Positions 36,271-45,704 of a DNA stretch of 64,000 nucleotides are shown here, piece after piece. Positions within the stretch are counted from its first letter, which is position 1; every line of letters starts with the position of its first letter. Both the position numbers and the translations under genes were made by a program. Under the pieces are notes generated by a model. That model was not told where the DNA came from, did not search any database, and saw only the letters and a program-made list of their open reading frames with translations. Source of the stretch: Chitinophagaceae bacterium (lineage in GTDB: Bacteria > Bacteroidota > Bacteroidia > Chitinophagales > Chitinophagaceae); contig JADBXP010000013.1 of NCBI GenBank assembly GCA_020403455.1, positions 1-64,000 on the forward strand, written 5' to 3'.

Positions 36271-36621
36271 ATGTATACGATTTATGGTATTCCCAACTGT
36301 GGCACCGTGAAGAAAGCCATTCAATGGTTTGATCGAAACGGACTCCGCTATCAGTTTCATAATTTTCAAAAGCAGGGAGTAACGTCAGGGCTACTCATCA
36401 ATTGGGCAGCTCAAGTGGGCTGGGATTCTTTGATTAATAAGAATGGCACTACCTGGCGCAAGAACAAAGAGTTGAACGAAAAAAAGATCCTCACAGAGAA
36501 GGGAAAGACTGACTTATTAACCGATCAAACCAGCATCATCCGGAGACCGCTGATTACAAAAGGCGATAAGGTGATGGCACTGGGGTTTCAGGAAGACCAC
36601 TACCTGGCAACATTCCTCTAA
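36271..36621 (+). CDS. ArsC/Spx-family thioredoxin-fold protein (YffB-like)
   Basis: A 116-residue protein of the arsenate reductase-like family. It opens MYTIYGIPNCGTVKKA with a single Cys10 (no CxxC) and the basic/hydrophobic middle SIIRRPLI that binds substrate oxyanion in ArsC or contacts RNA polymerase in Spx. This Cys-GTVKKA form matches the YffB branch, probably a GSH or thiol-linked reductase. No ars genes are nearby. Convergent with the TlpA-like gene, 10 bases apart. Confidence 0.82.
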   Translation: MYTIYGIPNCGTVKKAIQWFDRNGLRYQFHNFQKQGVTSGLLINWAAQVGWDSLINKNGTTWRKNKELNEKKILTEKGKTDLLTDQTSIIRRPLITKGDKVMALGFQEDHYLATFL

Positions 36622-36631
36622 AAAGGAAATT

Positions 36632-37729
36632 TTATTGTCCGAGTAATTCCGCCAACTTTTGAGAAAGTGCTTCACCACGCAGGTCGCGGGCAACGATCTT
36701 TCCGGTTGGATCAACCAGAATATTCGCGGGAATACTTCCAATGCGGTAGAGTTGTGCCACAGCGTTGTTCCAGTATTTCAGATCACTCACATGAGTCCAT
36801 GTTAGGTTATCTACCTGAATGGCCTGCAGCCAGTTGGGACGTGCATTGTCTAATGACACACCCAATACTGTGAAATTTTTATTCTTGAATTGATTGAATG
36901 CATTCACAACATTGGGGTTTTCCTGCCGGCAGGGGCCACACCAGCTTGCCCAAAAATCAATCAGCACATATTTTCCACGGAAAGAAGAAAGGGATACCGC
37001 TTTGCCATTCACGTCCTGTTGGGAAAAATCAACTGCCTGGGTGCCTACCTGACCAATCATGGCCTGTTTGGCCTCATTCACAGACCGTTCAATGTTTTGA
37101 GCATAAAAACCACGGCGGGCAGCAGGTTGCAGTTGGTTGTATCTGCTTTCTATATCTGCTACTCCATCAAAACTTCCCATCATAACCGCCATGACGAGTG
37201 AGCTTACAGGTGACGCCGGTTTTGCCTGCATGAAAAGTGTGGTAGAACCGGCAGCTTGCTGACGCACTCCATTATAAACTTTCACCAAAGAATCTTTGCG
37301 TACAGGATTTGCTTCCGTACTGATGGCACCACTTAATTCCCTCAGTCGGTTGATATAGGGAATGAATTGTTGTTTGAACAATACAAAATCTTCGTTCAGT
37401 GAGCTTCCGGTAATGGTTACAGCACCGAGGTTGTTGATATCTCCATTCAATGCTACCTGGTCATTTTGCAGGAAAAGGTCGGTTGTCTGCCCATAACCGA
37501 TAAATCCCAGCTGGAACAGGTCCGGCTCACGAATGTTTCCTTTCAGGGTAAAGTTGCCGTTCACCACCAGTGCCGTAGCTACTGTGCGGCTACTATTGGC
37601 ATTCATCAAAAAAGCAGTAACGCTGTCTTTCAATCCGGTCACATACCCCTTCAAAACAAAGGGATCCTTGGTTGGCTGTGCATTCGCCAAAACAGGCAGC
37701 AAGAGTACGATGAATAGAATTTTTTTCAT
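36632..37729 (-). CDS. exported TlpA-like thioredoxin with DUF4369 domain
   Basis: A 365-residue protein with signal peptide (MKKILFIVLLLPVLANAQ), an N-terminal DUF4369-like beta domain (about 25-140), a helical linker and a C-terminal AhpC/TSA-thioredoxin domain with the redox site Cys264-Gly-Pro-Cys267 in FWASWCGPCRQENP. Family proteins are periplasmic disulfide reductants for cytochrome c maturation or stress. It starts 29 bases after the hisIE stop with no terminator between, so it may be the tail of the trp-his transcript. No link to amino acid synthesis is known. Confidence 0.85.
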   Translation of the reverse strand: MKKILFIVLLLPVLANAQPTKDPFVLKGYVTGLKDSVTAFLMNANSSRTVATALVVNGNFTLKGNIREPDLFQLGFIGYGQTTDLFLQNDQVALNGDINNLGAVTITGSSLNEDFVLFKQQFIPYINRLRELSGAISTEANPVRKDSLVKVYNGVRQQAAGSTTLFMQAKPASPVSSLVMAVMMGSFDGVADIESRYNQLQPAARRGFYAQNIERSVNEAKQAMIGQVGTQAVDFSQQDVNGKAVSLSSFRGKYVLIDFWASWCGPCRQENPNVVNAFNQFKNKNFTVLGVSLDNARPNWLQAIQVDNLTWTHVSDLKYWNNAVAQLYRIGSIPANILVDPTGKIVARDLRGEALSQKLAELLGQ

Positions 37730-37758
37730 GGCTTTCATTTTCTTTTTACCGTTACAGT

Positions 37759-38358
37759 TCAGGCAGTTTTGTGTCTTTGCCGCAGTTGTTCAGTCACTTC
37801 ACGCAAGTTAAAACCTTTCGCGTTAAGCAAAAGTAAATAATGAAACAATAAGTCCGCCGCCTCATTGATGAACAAATCTGCCCGGTCATCCTTGGCTTCG
37901 ATGACCAGTTCGACAGCTTCCTCCCCTACTTTTTGGGCAATTTTGTTGATTCCCTTCGCCATCATGCGTGCCACATAGGAGGTGTCGGGATGGGCTGACT
38001 TTCGGCTTTCGATGATGCCCTCCAGTTCTTCCAGGAAATTGTCACTCGTATTGGCCTGGTTCCAGCAGGTATCTGCTCCGGTATGACAAACGGGTCCGGC
38101 AGGCGTGGCCTGGATCAACAGGGTATCTCCATCGCAATCGACGGCACCTCCCTGAAAGTGAAGATAGTTGCCACTTTCCTCTCCCTTGGTCCATAACCGC
38201 TGTTTGCTGCGGCTATAGAAAGTGACTTTTTGAAGGGTCTGAGTCTGTTCCCATGCCTCACGGTTCATGAAACCGAGCATTAAGACGTTTCTGGTCTTGG
38301 CATCCTGCACTATGGCAGGCATAAGACCGTCGGCATATTTATCAAATTGAAGTTCCAT
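37759..38358 (-). CDS. hisIE: bifunctional phosphoribosyl-AMP cyclohydrolase/phosphoribosyl-ATP pyrophosphatase
   Basis: A 199-residue fusion catalysing the second and third steps of histidine synthesis. The N-terminal HisI part (to about 110) has GFMNREAWEQT, FYSRSKQRLWTKGE, VDCDGDTLL with metal-binding Asp/Cys, and CHTGADTCW. The C-terminal HisE part holds the pyrophosphatase helices with KGINKIAQKVGEEAVELVIEAK. Length is as in other Bacteroidota HisIE. It follows hisF after 41 bases and is the last his gene of the trp-his run. Confidence 0.95.
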   Translation of the reverse strand: MELQFDKYADGLMPAIVQDAKTRNVLMLGFMNREAWEQTQTLQKVTFYSRSKQRLWTKGEESGNYLHFQGGAVDCDGDTLLIQATPAGPVCHTGADTCWNQANTSDNFLEELEGIIESRKSAHPDTSYVARMMAKGINKIAQKVGEEAVELVIEAKDDRADLFINEAADLLFHYLLLLNAKGFNLREVTEQLRQRHKTA

Positions 38359-38399
38359 GGTAGTAAAATTGCGTAAAAGACGTAGGTGTAAATGTGGTT

Positions 38400-39155
38400 T
38401 TAACGGATATTGATTCCTTCTTTCCGAAGGTAAGATTTGAGTTCGGGAATAGAGATTTCTCCAAAATGAAAAATACTGGCAGCAAGTGCCGCATCGGCAT
38501 GTACTTCGCGAAAAACCTCGGCAAAATGTTCGGGCTTTCCTCCGCCGCCGGAAGCAATGACCGGAACAGGAAGATGATCTGACAATATACGGGTGATATC
38601 TTGCGCGAATCCCTGTTTGGTTCCGTCGTGGTTCATGGAGGTGAGCAGAATCTCACCTGCCCCTGCCGCTACTGCTTGTTTTGCCCAATCGAAGCAGGTC
38701 ATCTCTGTGCGGATGCGTCCACCGTTCAGGTACACATACCATTCTCCATCTTCTTCTTGTCGGGTATCAATGGCGAGTACGACGCATTGGCTTCCGAAAG
38801 AAGCGGCAAGTTCTTCGATCAATGCGGGACGACGAAAAGCGGCACTGTTGATGCTGACCTTATCAGCCCCATTTTGTAAGAGACGACTTACATCTTCTAC
38901 CGAACTGATGCCACCGCCCACTGTGAATGGAATGTCGATGTGGTGGGCAATGCGGTTGACAAGCTCATGAAACGTTTTTCTTTTTTCAATGGTGGCTGTG
39001 ATATCGAGAAACACCAATTCATCAGCACCCTGTGCCGCATAGCGGGCTGCCAGTTCCACCGGATCTCCGGCATCGCGGATTCCTTCAAAGTTAATTCCCT
39101 TCACTGTTCTTCCATCGCGGATATCGAGACAAGGTATGATGCGTTTGGTGAGCAT
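38400..39155 (-). CDS. hisF: imidazole glycerol phosphate synthase, cyclase subunit
   Basis: A 251-residue TIM barrel converting PRFAR plus ammonia into IGP and AICAR with His[17 protein letters not shown] places catalytic Asp11, and the second catalytic Asp lies in [14 protein letters not shown] near 130. Phosphate loops VGGGI and ASGGGG are present. Five bases after hisA. Confidence 0.96.
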   Translation of the reverse strand: MLTKRIIPCLDIRDGRTVKGINFEGIRDAGDPVELAARYAAQGADELVFLDITATIEKRKTFHELVNRIAHHIDIPFTVGGGISSVEDVSRLLQNGADKVSINSAAFRRPALIEELAASFGSQCVVLAIDTRQEEDGEWYVYLNGGRIRTEMTCFDWAKQAVAAGAGEILLTSMNHDGTKQGFAQDITRILSDHLPVPVIASGGGGKPEHFAEVFREVHADAALAASIFHFGEISIPELKSYLRKEGINIR

Positions 39156-39160
39156 AGATT

Positions 39161-39877
39161 TTATTTCCAGTTGGCCAGTGCAGTGACTGTGATTTTGTTT
39201 TCATAAATGGCTTTCCCCACAATAGCTGCGCTGCAACCCAGTTCCCGCAAAACCTGCAGGTCATCGATGCTACTCACTCCGCCGCTGGCAATCAATTGTA
39301 AATGGGGAAATGCTTGCAGCAAAGAGCGATACAATGCAATAGAAGGACCTTCCAGTAAACCATCCTTGCTGATATCAGTGCAGAAAACCTGTTGAATACC
39401 GGCGGCTGTCCATTTGTCAAGGAATGGAACGATTTCCACATCAGTGGTTTCGGTCCATCCGCTTACTGCCAATTTGGTTCCATTGACATCCGCACCTAAC
39501 ATGAACCGATCGCCACCAAAGCGAGCTATCCATAGTTCCAGCTTTTCCGGTGCTTTCACAGCAACACTTCCTACGGTAACCCAGGTGGCACCGGCATCGA
39601 TGACGGATGCAACTGATTCCTCGTTGTGAATTCCTCCGCCAAAATCAATTTGTAATTGCGTGTTGGCTGCAATTTTTTCCAGCACTGCTGCATTCATGAT
39701 TTTACCGGCTTTGGCTCCATCCAGGTCTACAAGGTGCAGTCTTTTCAATCCGGCATCTTCAAAACTGCGGGCAACAGACAATGGATCGGAACTGTAAGTT
39801 GTCTTCCGGTTATAATCGCCCTGGCTGAGCCGAACACAAGCACCGTCTATAATGTCTATGGCTGGAATGATTTGCAT
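39161..39877 (-). CDS. hisA: phosphoribosylformimino-5-aminoimidazole carboxamide ribotide isomerase
   Basis: A 238-residue TIM barrel for the ProFAR-to-PRFAR isomerisation. Opens with [20 protein letters not shown], catalytic Asp8, second Asp in [14 protein letters not shown], and phosphate loops DFGGGI and ASGGVSS. Six bases separate it from hisH. Confidence 0.96.
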   Translation of the reverse strand: MQIIPAIDIIDGACVRLSQGDYNRKTTYSSDPLSVARSFEDAGLKRLHLVDLDGAKAGKIMNAAVLEKIAANTQLQIDFGGGIHNEESVASVIDAGATWVTVGSVAVKAPEKLELWIARFGGDRFMLGADVNGTKLAVSGWTETTDVEIVPFLDKWTAAGIQQVFCTDISKDGLLEGPSIALYRSLLQAFPHLQLIASGGVSSIDDLQVLRELGCSAAIVGKAIYENKITVTALANWK

Positions 39878-39883
39878 GTATGA

Positions 39884-40495
39884 TCAGAGTTGAAGAAAAT
39901 TCTTTAGAATTTGTTTCCCTACAGCAGCACTTTTTTCCGGGTGGAACTGACAACCATAAAAGTTATTCCTGTGCAGCGCTGCACTGTAGGGTTGAATATA
40001 ATTAGTAGTAGCAATAGTATGGTCACCGCAGGCAGCATAGTAGCCATGAACAAAATAACAATAACTATTTTCCGCTACATCCTGCATGAGTGCTGAACGT
40101 AGACCATAAATGTTGTTCCATCCCATCTGTGGTATCTTCCATTGCAATTGATCGGGTGGTGGAGGTACCTGACCCGGTTGCATGCGCAATACTTTTTCGT
40201 CAAAAATTCCCAAGCACGTGGTATCATTTTCTTCGCTGTACGAGCAAAGTAACTGCATGCCCAGACAGATACCCAATACCGGCTGCTGCAAACCGATGAT
40301 CACCTGGTCTAAACCCCTTTCGCGCAAGTAGTTCATCGCAGAGCTTGCCTCACCTACCCCCGGAAAAATCACTTTATCTGCTTGTCGAATGGTCGCAGGA
40401 TCGTCTGTCACCACAGCTGATTGTCCCAAACGCTCCAGTGCATAGAGCACTGATTGAATGTTACCTGCATTGTATTGAATGATGACTACTGACAT
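39884..40495 (-). CDS. hisH: imidazole glycerol phosphate synthase, glutaminase subunit
   Basis: A 203-residue class I amidotransferase giving ammonia to HisF. IIQYNAGNIQSVLYAL opens it, nucleophile Cys77 lies in GICLGMQLL, and the triad His-Glu is in GCQFHPEKS near the C-terminus. Start at 40495 is the family start and lies one base after the trpA stop, so hisH is almost certainly on the trp transcript. I saw no exact TAnnTTTG in the 150 bases upstream. The longer open frame to 40648 runs inside trpA and is not used. Confidence 0.95.
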   Translation of the reverse strand: MSVVIIQYNAGNIQSVLYALERLGQSAVVTDDPATIRQADKVIFPGVGEASSAMNYLRERGLDQVIIGLQQPVLGICLGMQLLCSYSEENDTTCLGIFDEKVLRMQPGQVPPPPDQLQWKIPQMGWNNIYGLRSALMQDVAENSYCYFVHGYYAACGDHTIATTNYIQPYSAALHRNNFYGCQFHPEKSAAVGKQILKNFLQL

Positions 40496-40496
40496 C

Positions 40497-41294
40497 TTAG
40501 GAGGAGTGGAGAATAGAGTGAATGAATTGTTGGGTAGCATCTTCATAATGTACCTGACCCTGCAAAGCACGGATATAAGCAGAACCAATGATGCCGCCGG
40601 CTGCCTGTTCACAGACCCGCATGAAACCTGCGTGGTCTTTGATGCCAAAACCTACCAGAATTGGATTTTTTAATTGAAGAGAGAGCAAGTGTTGCAGATA
40701 ATCGGTCACACGTTCCATGTTTTGGTCTTTGCCGGTGGTAGCGGAAGAACTTACCGCATATAAAAATCCTGAAGAGAGTGCATCCAATTGGCGAACCCTT
40801 TCCTCGGCAGTTTCTGGTGTAACGAGGAAAATGAAATCCAAACCATGTTTCCTGAATACAGCACCATATTGTCGTGTAAATTCTATGGGCGGAAGATCGG
40901 GTAAAATAATGCCATCCACCCCTACTGCAGCGGCTCTCTCACAAAAATGTTCAATTCCGTATTGTAGAACGGGATTCAGATAACCCATTAAAATGACGGG
41001 AAGTTCATTACCGATTCCCCCCTCGCTGATTGGCTGTCGCAAAATAGACAATTGATCGAAAAGAACGTCAATGGTCATGCCGTTTTCAAGTGCTGTTTCA
41101 GAGCTGGATTGTATTACCGGACCATCGGCCAGCGGGTCACTGTAGGGCATACCCAATTCGATCATGTCCACACCACTCACTTGCAATGCCCGCATGATGG
41201 GCAGGGTACTGTCCAGGTGTGGGTATCCGGCGGTGCAATATACATTCAGTACGTGCGAGGGTTTTCTTTTGAACAAAGCGTTGATGCGACTCAT
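40497..41294 (-). CDS. trpA: tryptophan synthase alpha chain
   Basis: A 265-residue TIM barrel cleaving indole-3-glycerol phosphate. Catalytic Glu46 and Asp57 sit in IELGMPYSDPLADGPVIQ, aligned with E. coli Glu49 and Asp60; GFGIKD and IGSAYIRAL phosphate loops follow. Last trp gene; its stop is separated by one base from the hisH ATG. Confidence 0.96.
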   Translation of the reverse strand: MSRINALFKRKPSHVLNVYCTAGYPHLDSTLPIMRALQVSGVDMIELGMPYSDPLADGPVIQSSSETALENGMTIDVLFDQLSILRQPISEGGIGNELPVILMGYLNPVLQYGIEHFCERAAAVGVDGIILPDLPPIEFTRQYGAVFRKHGLDFIFLVTPETAEERVRQLDALSSGFLYAVSSSATTGKDQNMERVTDYLQHLLSLQLKNPILVGFGIKDHAGFMRVCEQAAGGIIGSAYIRALQGQVHYEDATQQFIHSILHSS

Positions 41295-41349
41295 ATCATT
41301 GGTTTATAACATCGAATAAAATCATGGACAGAATCTGTGTTGATTGGTA

Positions 41350-42555
41350 TTAGGTGAATCTTCCCATTTCCTGCATATAGGTTCCCAGGTCTTTATCGCC
41401 TCTTCCACTCAGACAAACAACTACCCTATCGGCAGGTGTAAGACCTAGTCGCGGCAGCACTGCAAATGCATGGGCAGTTTCCAGTGCAGGCAAAATTCCC
41501 TCCGTTTTACTTACATGAAAAGCCCATTCCAAAGCCTCAGCATCGGTGGCACTTTCAAAACGCGCTCTGCCATTTTTGTAAAGATAGGCATGCATGGGTC
41601 CGATACCCGGATAATCGAGTCCTGCTGAAATACTGTGAGGTTCTACCACTTGTCCGTCTGCAGTTTGCATAACAAGACTCATGCTGCCGTGAAGGATACC
41701 AGGCTTTCCCAACTGGGTGGTGGCAGCACTCATGCCGGTATGAATGCCATGGCCGGCTGCTTCCACAGATACCAATTGAACAGAGGGTGATTCGATAAAA
41801 TGATAAAATGCTCCGGCAGCATTGCTTCCTCCACCCACACAAGCTACCACATGGGTAGGCAATTCGTTGCCGGTTTTTTCGAGCAATTGTTTTTTGATTT
41901 CTTCACTGATAACAGATTGGAAGCGAGCGACCATATCGGGATAGGGATGCGGACCTACCACGCTGCCGATGATGTAATGGGTGTCATCAGGATGGTTGAT
42001 CCAGTCGCGGATGGCTTCATTGGTGGCATCTTTCAATGTTCTGCTTCCGCTCATCGCGGGAACAACTTTTGCTCCCAGCATTTTCATGCGGGCAACATTG
42101 GGTGCCTGTCGCTGCATGTCTTTTTCCCCCATGTAAACGATGCACTCCATGCCTTTCAAGGCACAAACAGTAGCTGTAGCCACCCCATGTTGTCCGGCTC
42201 CGGTTTCTGCAATGATGCGGGTTTTCCCCAGGCGACGAGCCAACAGAATTTGTCCGACTGTATTGTTGATTTTGTGGGCACCTGTATGGCAGAGATCTTC
42301 TCTCTTGAGGTAGATGGTAGTACCAATCTCAGCGCTCAGTCGTTCGGCCAGGAACAAGGGGGTAGGCCGACCTACATAATCTTTCAAGAGGGCTTGCAAT
42401 TCTGCCCGGAATTCCGGTTCCTCCATAATAGAGAGATATTGTTCCCGCAATTCGTTTACGTTGCCGTAAAGCATTTCCGGAATATACGCACCACCAAAGG
42501 AACCATAGTAACCTTCGGTATCGGGCTGTTTTACTGCTGTTGCGGTATTTGACAT
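41350..42555 (-). CDS. trpB: tryptophan synthase beta chain
   Basis: A 401-residue PLP enzyme making tryptophan from indole and serine. Opening [18 protein letters not shown] Lys95 in [20 protein letters not shown], and the GGGSNA phosphate-binding loop. ATG 42555 is preferred; a TTG at 42585 extends the frame by ten residues but has no support. Gap of 55 bases to trpA. Confidence 0.96.
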   Translation of the reverse strand: MSNTATAVKQPDTEGYYGSFGGAYIPEMLYGNVNELREQYLSIMEEPEFRAELQALLKDYVGRPTPLFLAERLSAEIGTTIYLKREDLCHTGAHKINNTVGQILLARRLGKTRIIAETGAGQHGVATATVCALKGMECIVYMGEKDMQRQAPNVARMKMLGAKVVPAMSGSRTLKDATNEAIRDWINHPDDTHYIIGSVVGPHPYPDMVARFQSVISEEIKKQLLEKTGNELPTHVVACVGGGSNAAGAFYHFIESPSVQLVSVEAAGHGIHTGMSAATTQLGKPGILHGSMSLVMQTADGQVVEPHSISAGLDYPGIGPMHAYLYKNGRARFESATDAEALEWAFHVSKTEGILPALETAHAFAVLPRLGLTPADRVVVCLSGRGDKDLGTYMQEMGRFT

Positions 42556-42615
42556 ATGATTGGGTTGTGTGTTGAATGTATTCAATTGTTGGCGTAAATG
42601 GTATTGTTTTAAATC

Positions 42616-43296
42616 TTATGATGGGTTTAATTCCTGCATGAATTGACGGATCAAAGATATGTTCTTGATACCGGGGGAAGTCTCAAAACGACTATTGATA
42701 TCAATCGCGAAAAGATCGGTCGCCACAGGGTCTCTGTTAAATTCATGGATGCGCTGGGCATCTTCAGGTCCGATACCTCCGCTCAGAAAAAAGGGTTTGC
42801 CTATTTTCAAACCGCGCAGCAATTCCCAATCGAATTTTTTTCCGGAACCACCATAGGTCGAAGTTGCTGTATCGAACAAGATCATGTCCACGAGGGGTTG
42901 ATAATCTTTTATTTTCCAGAGCACCTGGTCATCTTCGCGAAGTCGGAATGCTTTGATAACAGAGACATATTCTGCAATGCGTTCACAGGTCTTGGGAGAT
43001 TCCTCTCCGTGCAACTGCACCATGCTGAGTCCGGCTTCATCTACTGTGCGCAGTACTTCTTCCGCGGATGCGTTGACGAATACTCCCACCTTATTGATAT
43101 TTTTTCCTCTTATTTTTTTTATACCGGTCAGATCCGTGAAGCGCAGACAAAACCTGGGTGAGGGGGCATAGAAAATAAACCCGGCGAAAACAACTCCCAT
43201 TTCATCCAGTGACATCACCTGGTCATAAGCGGTCATGCCACAAACTTTGATGCGAAAATTTTTCGGTGGGATTATATGTGTTGTTTGTTCACTCAT
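42616..43296 (-). CDS. trpF: phosphoribosylanthranilate isomerase
   Basis: A 226-residue TIM barrel. IKVCGMT opening with catalytic Cys, VQLHGEESP and catalytic Asp in LFDTATSTYGGSGKKFDW, FLSGGIGPEDA phosphate loop. The ATG overlaps the trpC TGA as ATGA, so the two are translationally coupled. TrpF is a separate protein, not fused to TrpC. Confidence 0.95.
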   Translation of the reverse strand: MSEQTTHIIPPKNFRIKVCGMTAYDQVMSLDEMGVVFAGFIFYAPSPRFCLRFTDLTGIKKIRGKNINKVGVFVNASAEEVLRTVDEAGLSMVQLHGEESPKTCERIAEYVSVIKAFRLREDDQVLWKIKDYQPLVDMILFDTATSTYGGSGKKFDWELLRGLKIGKPFFLSGGIGPEDAQRIHEFNRDPVATDLFAIDINSRFETSPGIKNISLIRQFMQELNPS

Positions 43297-44099
43297 ATTT
43301 GATTGCGGCGGGCACGTGCATTTTTCAATTCATCGGAAAAAGAGAGGAAGGCGGCACCCGGGTTCGATTGGCGCATGAAATATTCTCCCATTAAAAATCC
43401 CTTGAAGCCGACATCTTCCAGTTCCAGCAGCGTTGAGATGGAATCAATGCCACTCTCTGCAATGGCAGGCAAATCGTTCGGAAGTTGTTCCACCATTTCC
43501 ATGGACTGTTGCATATTCACTTCAAAATTTTTCAGGTTGCGGTTGTTGATGCCGACAAAAGTGACAGCAGAATTCATGTGAAACATCTCTTCAGGGTCGT
43601 GCAGCTCCAACAATACTTCCAATTCCATTGCCTTCGCACACATTGCCAGTTGTTTGGCTTCGCCCGGAGTTAAACAGGCGGCTATCAGAAGTATGACAGA
43701 TGCACCATGTGAACGAGCTTCCAATAGCTGGTATTCATCGATGATAAAATCTTTGCGAAGAACAGGCGTACCCCAACGAACAGCTGTATCGAGGTCTTTC
43801 CATCCACCCCCAAAAAAAGTTTCATCGGTGAGCACAGAAATGCCTGAAGCACCTCCGGCAGCATAATCCCGGGTAGTTGCATGCACATCTGCCTGTACAT
43901 TGATATCACCCTTGCTGGGTGAACGTCGTTTGAATTCAGCAATGATGCCGTTTTTAGCGGGATCCATCAAAGATGCCAGCATACTCGGTGGAGTGGTCTG
44001 AAAGAAAGGACTGACCTCTAACTGGCGAACGGATGTCATTGCTTTGCGCTCTGCGACTTCCCGTCGCTTGGCAGCCACAATTTTTTCTAGTATGTTCAT
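43293..44099 (-). CDS. trpC: indole-3-glycerol phosphate synthase
   Basis: A 268-residue TIM barrel. IIAEFKRRSPSKGDI holds catalytic Glu and Lys, VLTDETFFGGG, VLRKDFIIDEYQ, LLELHDPEE and GINNRNLKNFEV complete the signatures. Overlaps trpD and trpF by four bases each (ATGA). Confidence 0.96.
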   Translation of the reverse strand: MNILEKIVAAKRREVAERKAMTSVRQLEVSPFFQTTPPSMLASLMDPAKNGIIAEFKRRSPSKGDINVQADVHATTRDYAAGGASGISVLTDETFFGGGWKDLDTAVRWGTPVLRKDFIIDEYQLLEARSHGASVILLIAACLTPGEAKQLAMCAKAMELEVLLELHDPEEMFHMNSAVTFVGINNRNLKNFEVNMQQSMEMVEQLPNDLPAIAESGIDSISTLLELEDVGFKGFLMGEYFMRQSNPGAAFLSFSDELKNARARRNQI

Positions 44100-45091
44100 G
44101 GTTGCAGGGATAATAGTTTTTCTAATGATTGTTGTGCTGCACCACTTTCGAGACTTTCAACTGCGTGCTGATAGGCATCATCATAGCTTGTGTATTCGCC
44201 GGTTCCCATCAAAGCCATCGCTGCATTGGCGAGCACCACTGCATTTTGTGCCCAGGTACCATTGCCACTGATGACATTTCTAAAGATACCTGCTGCTTCC
44301 TCCAAAGTTGCACCTCCCGAGAGATCTTCTGCTATCACCAGCCGCTTCCCTAATTCACGGGGGGAATAAATTTTTTCCCCCTGCTCTGTGATCACTTTGG
44401 TATCATTGGTGAGGGAAATCTCATCATATCCATCCAGTCCATGAATGATGGTGAAAGCGCGCCCGCTGTTTTGTAATACATAATTGTAGATACGTGCCAT
44501 CTCCAGACTATAAACGCCGATGAGTTGTGTTTCGGGTGAGGCCGGATTAACGAGGGGTCCCAACATATTGAAGAAGGTACGCACTCCCAGGTTTTTTCTA
44601 ATAGGCCCTACTACTTTAAGTGCAGGGTGGAACAAGGGGGCGTGCAAGAAACAAATATTGGCCGTTGCGAGTTCCTTGCGCAGTCGATCGACATCATTGG
44701 TGAAGCGATATCCCAACTGCTCCATTACATTCGAAGAACCGCTGATACTGGAAGCACCATAGTTTCCATGTTTGGCCACTTTCTTACCGGTGCCGGCAAC
44801 GATGAAACAGGCAAGTGTAGAAATATTAAAGGTATTCTTACCATCACCACCGGTTCCTACGATGTCCATTACTTTGGGTTCTTTCAAATCTACTTTTACT
44901 GCCAGTGAGAGGAGCGCATCCCGGAACCCAAGCAATTCATCAATGGTAATGCTGCGCATCAGGTACACCGTTATGAAAGCTGCCAGTTCACTTTCATTGT
45001 ATTTGCCTTCCGACATGGCCACGAGCACATCCCGGGCTTCTTCCCGCGATAATGTTTTGTGCTCAAAAAGATGGTTCAAAATTTTCTTCAT
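44096..45091 (-). CDS. trpD: anthranilate phosphoribosyltransferase
   Basis: A 331-residue type III phosphoribosyltransferase. DIVGTGGDGKNTFNIST binds PRPP, KHGNYGASS and the hinge region with FFNMLGPLVNPA are all present. It is separate from trpG, 13 bases after it, and coupled to trpC by overlap. Confidence 0.96.
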   Translation of the reverse strand: MKKILNHLFEHKTLSREEARDVLVAMSEGKYNESELAAFITVYLMRSITIDELLGFRDALLSLAVKVDLKEPKVMDIVGTGGDGKNTFNISTLACFIVAGTGKKVAKHGNYGASSISGSSNVMEQLGYRFTNDVDRLRKELATANICFLHAPLFHPALKVVGPIRKNLGVRTFFNMLGPLVNPASPETQLIGVYSLEMARIYNYVLQNSGRAFTIIHGLDGYDEISLTNDTKVITEQGEKIYSPRELGKRLVIAEDLSGGATLEEAAGIFRNVISGNGTWAQNAVVLANAAMALMGTGEYTSYDDAYQHAVESLESGAAQQSLEKLLSLQP

Positions 45092-45104
45092 GTTGTCATT
45101 CCTT

Positions 45105-45689
45105 TTATTGAGGGTTGAGCCAGTTTTTCATCATGTTCAATCCGCCGGGGGTAAGTATGCTTTCAGGATGGAACTGAACACCTTGCACATCGAATTCCCG
45201 GTGGCGCAGTGCCATGATGTATTGTTGTTCGTCTCTTGCTGTGATTTCGAGGCAGGCAGGCAATTGATTGTCGCTGACAACCCAGCTGTGGTATCGACCC
45301 ACCATCACCGGTGATGTAATGCCCTTGAACCAATCGTTCTCTCTGTTTGCCTCTGCTATGATCTCGATGGGGGTAGCGACACCGTGAAAAACTTTGGGCA
45401 GGTTGACAAGTTCCGCACCGAAGACCTGACCGATGGCCTGATGACCAAGACAAACGCCAAGTATGGATTTGGTTGCAGCATAGGTGCGGATGATATCCAG
45501 CAAGCTGCCTGCCTCTTCGGGTATGCCGGGTCCGGGTGATAAAATAATTTTGTCGAATTGTGCTGCATCTGCCATGTCCAACTGATCATTCCTTACCACC
45601 GTTACTTCATCGGTGGTGAGTTGTTTCACCAGGTGAACCAGGTTGAAGGTGAAGGAATCGTAATTATCAAAAACCAGAATTCGTTTCAT
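45105..45689 (-). CDS. trpG: anthranilate synthase glutamine amidotransferase subunit
   Basis: A 194-residue class I amidotransferase. DNYDSFTFNLVH and LSPGPGIPEEAG, nucleophile Cys80 in GVCLGHQAIGQ, and VQFHPESIL with the triad His and Glu. Could also serve PabB, but its position after trpE makes anthranilate synthase the main role. Confidence 0.95.
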   Translation of the reverse strand: MKRILVFDNYDSFTFNLVHLVKQLTTDEVTVVRNDQLDMADAAQFDKIILSPGPGIPEEAGSLLDIIRTYAATKSILGVCLGHQAIGQVFGAELVNLPKVFHGVATPIEIIAEANRENDWFKGITSPVMVGRYHSWVVSDNQLPACLEITARDEQQYIMALRHREFDVQGVQFHPESILTPGGLNMMKNWLNPQ

Positions 45690-45704
45690 GTTTGTACTGC
45701 CTGT

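Noticed and set aside
41800..42552. 250-residue ORF antisense to trpB
   Set aside because: Entirely within trpB, composition typical of a shadow frame.
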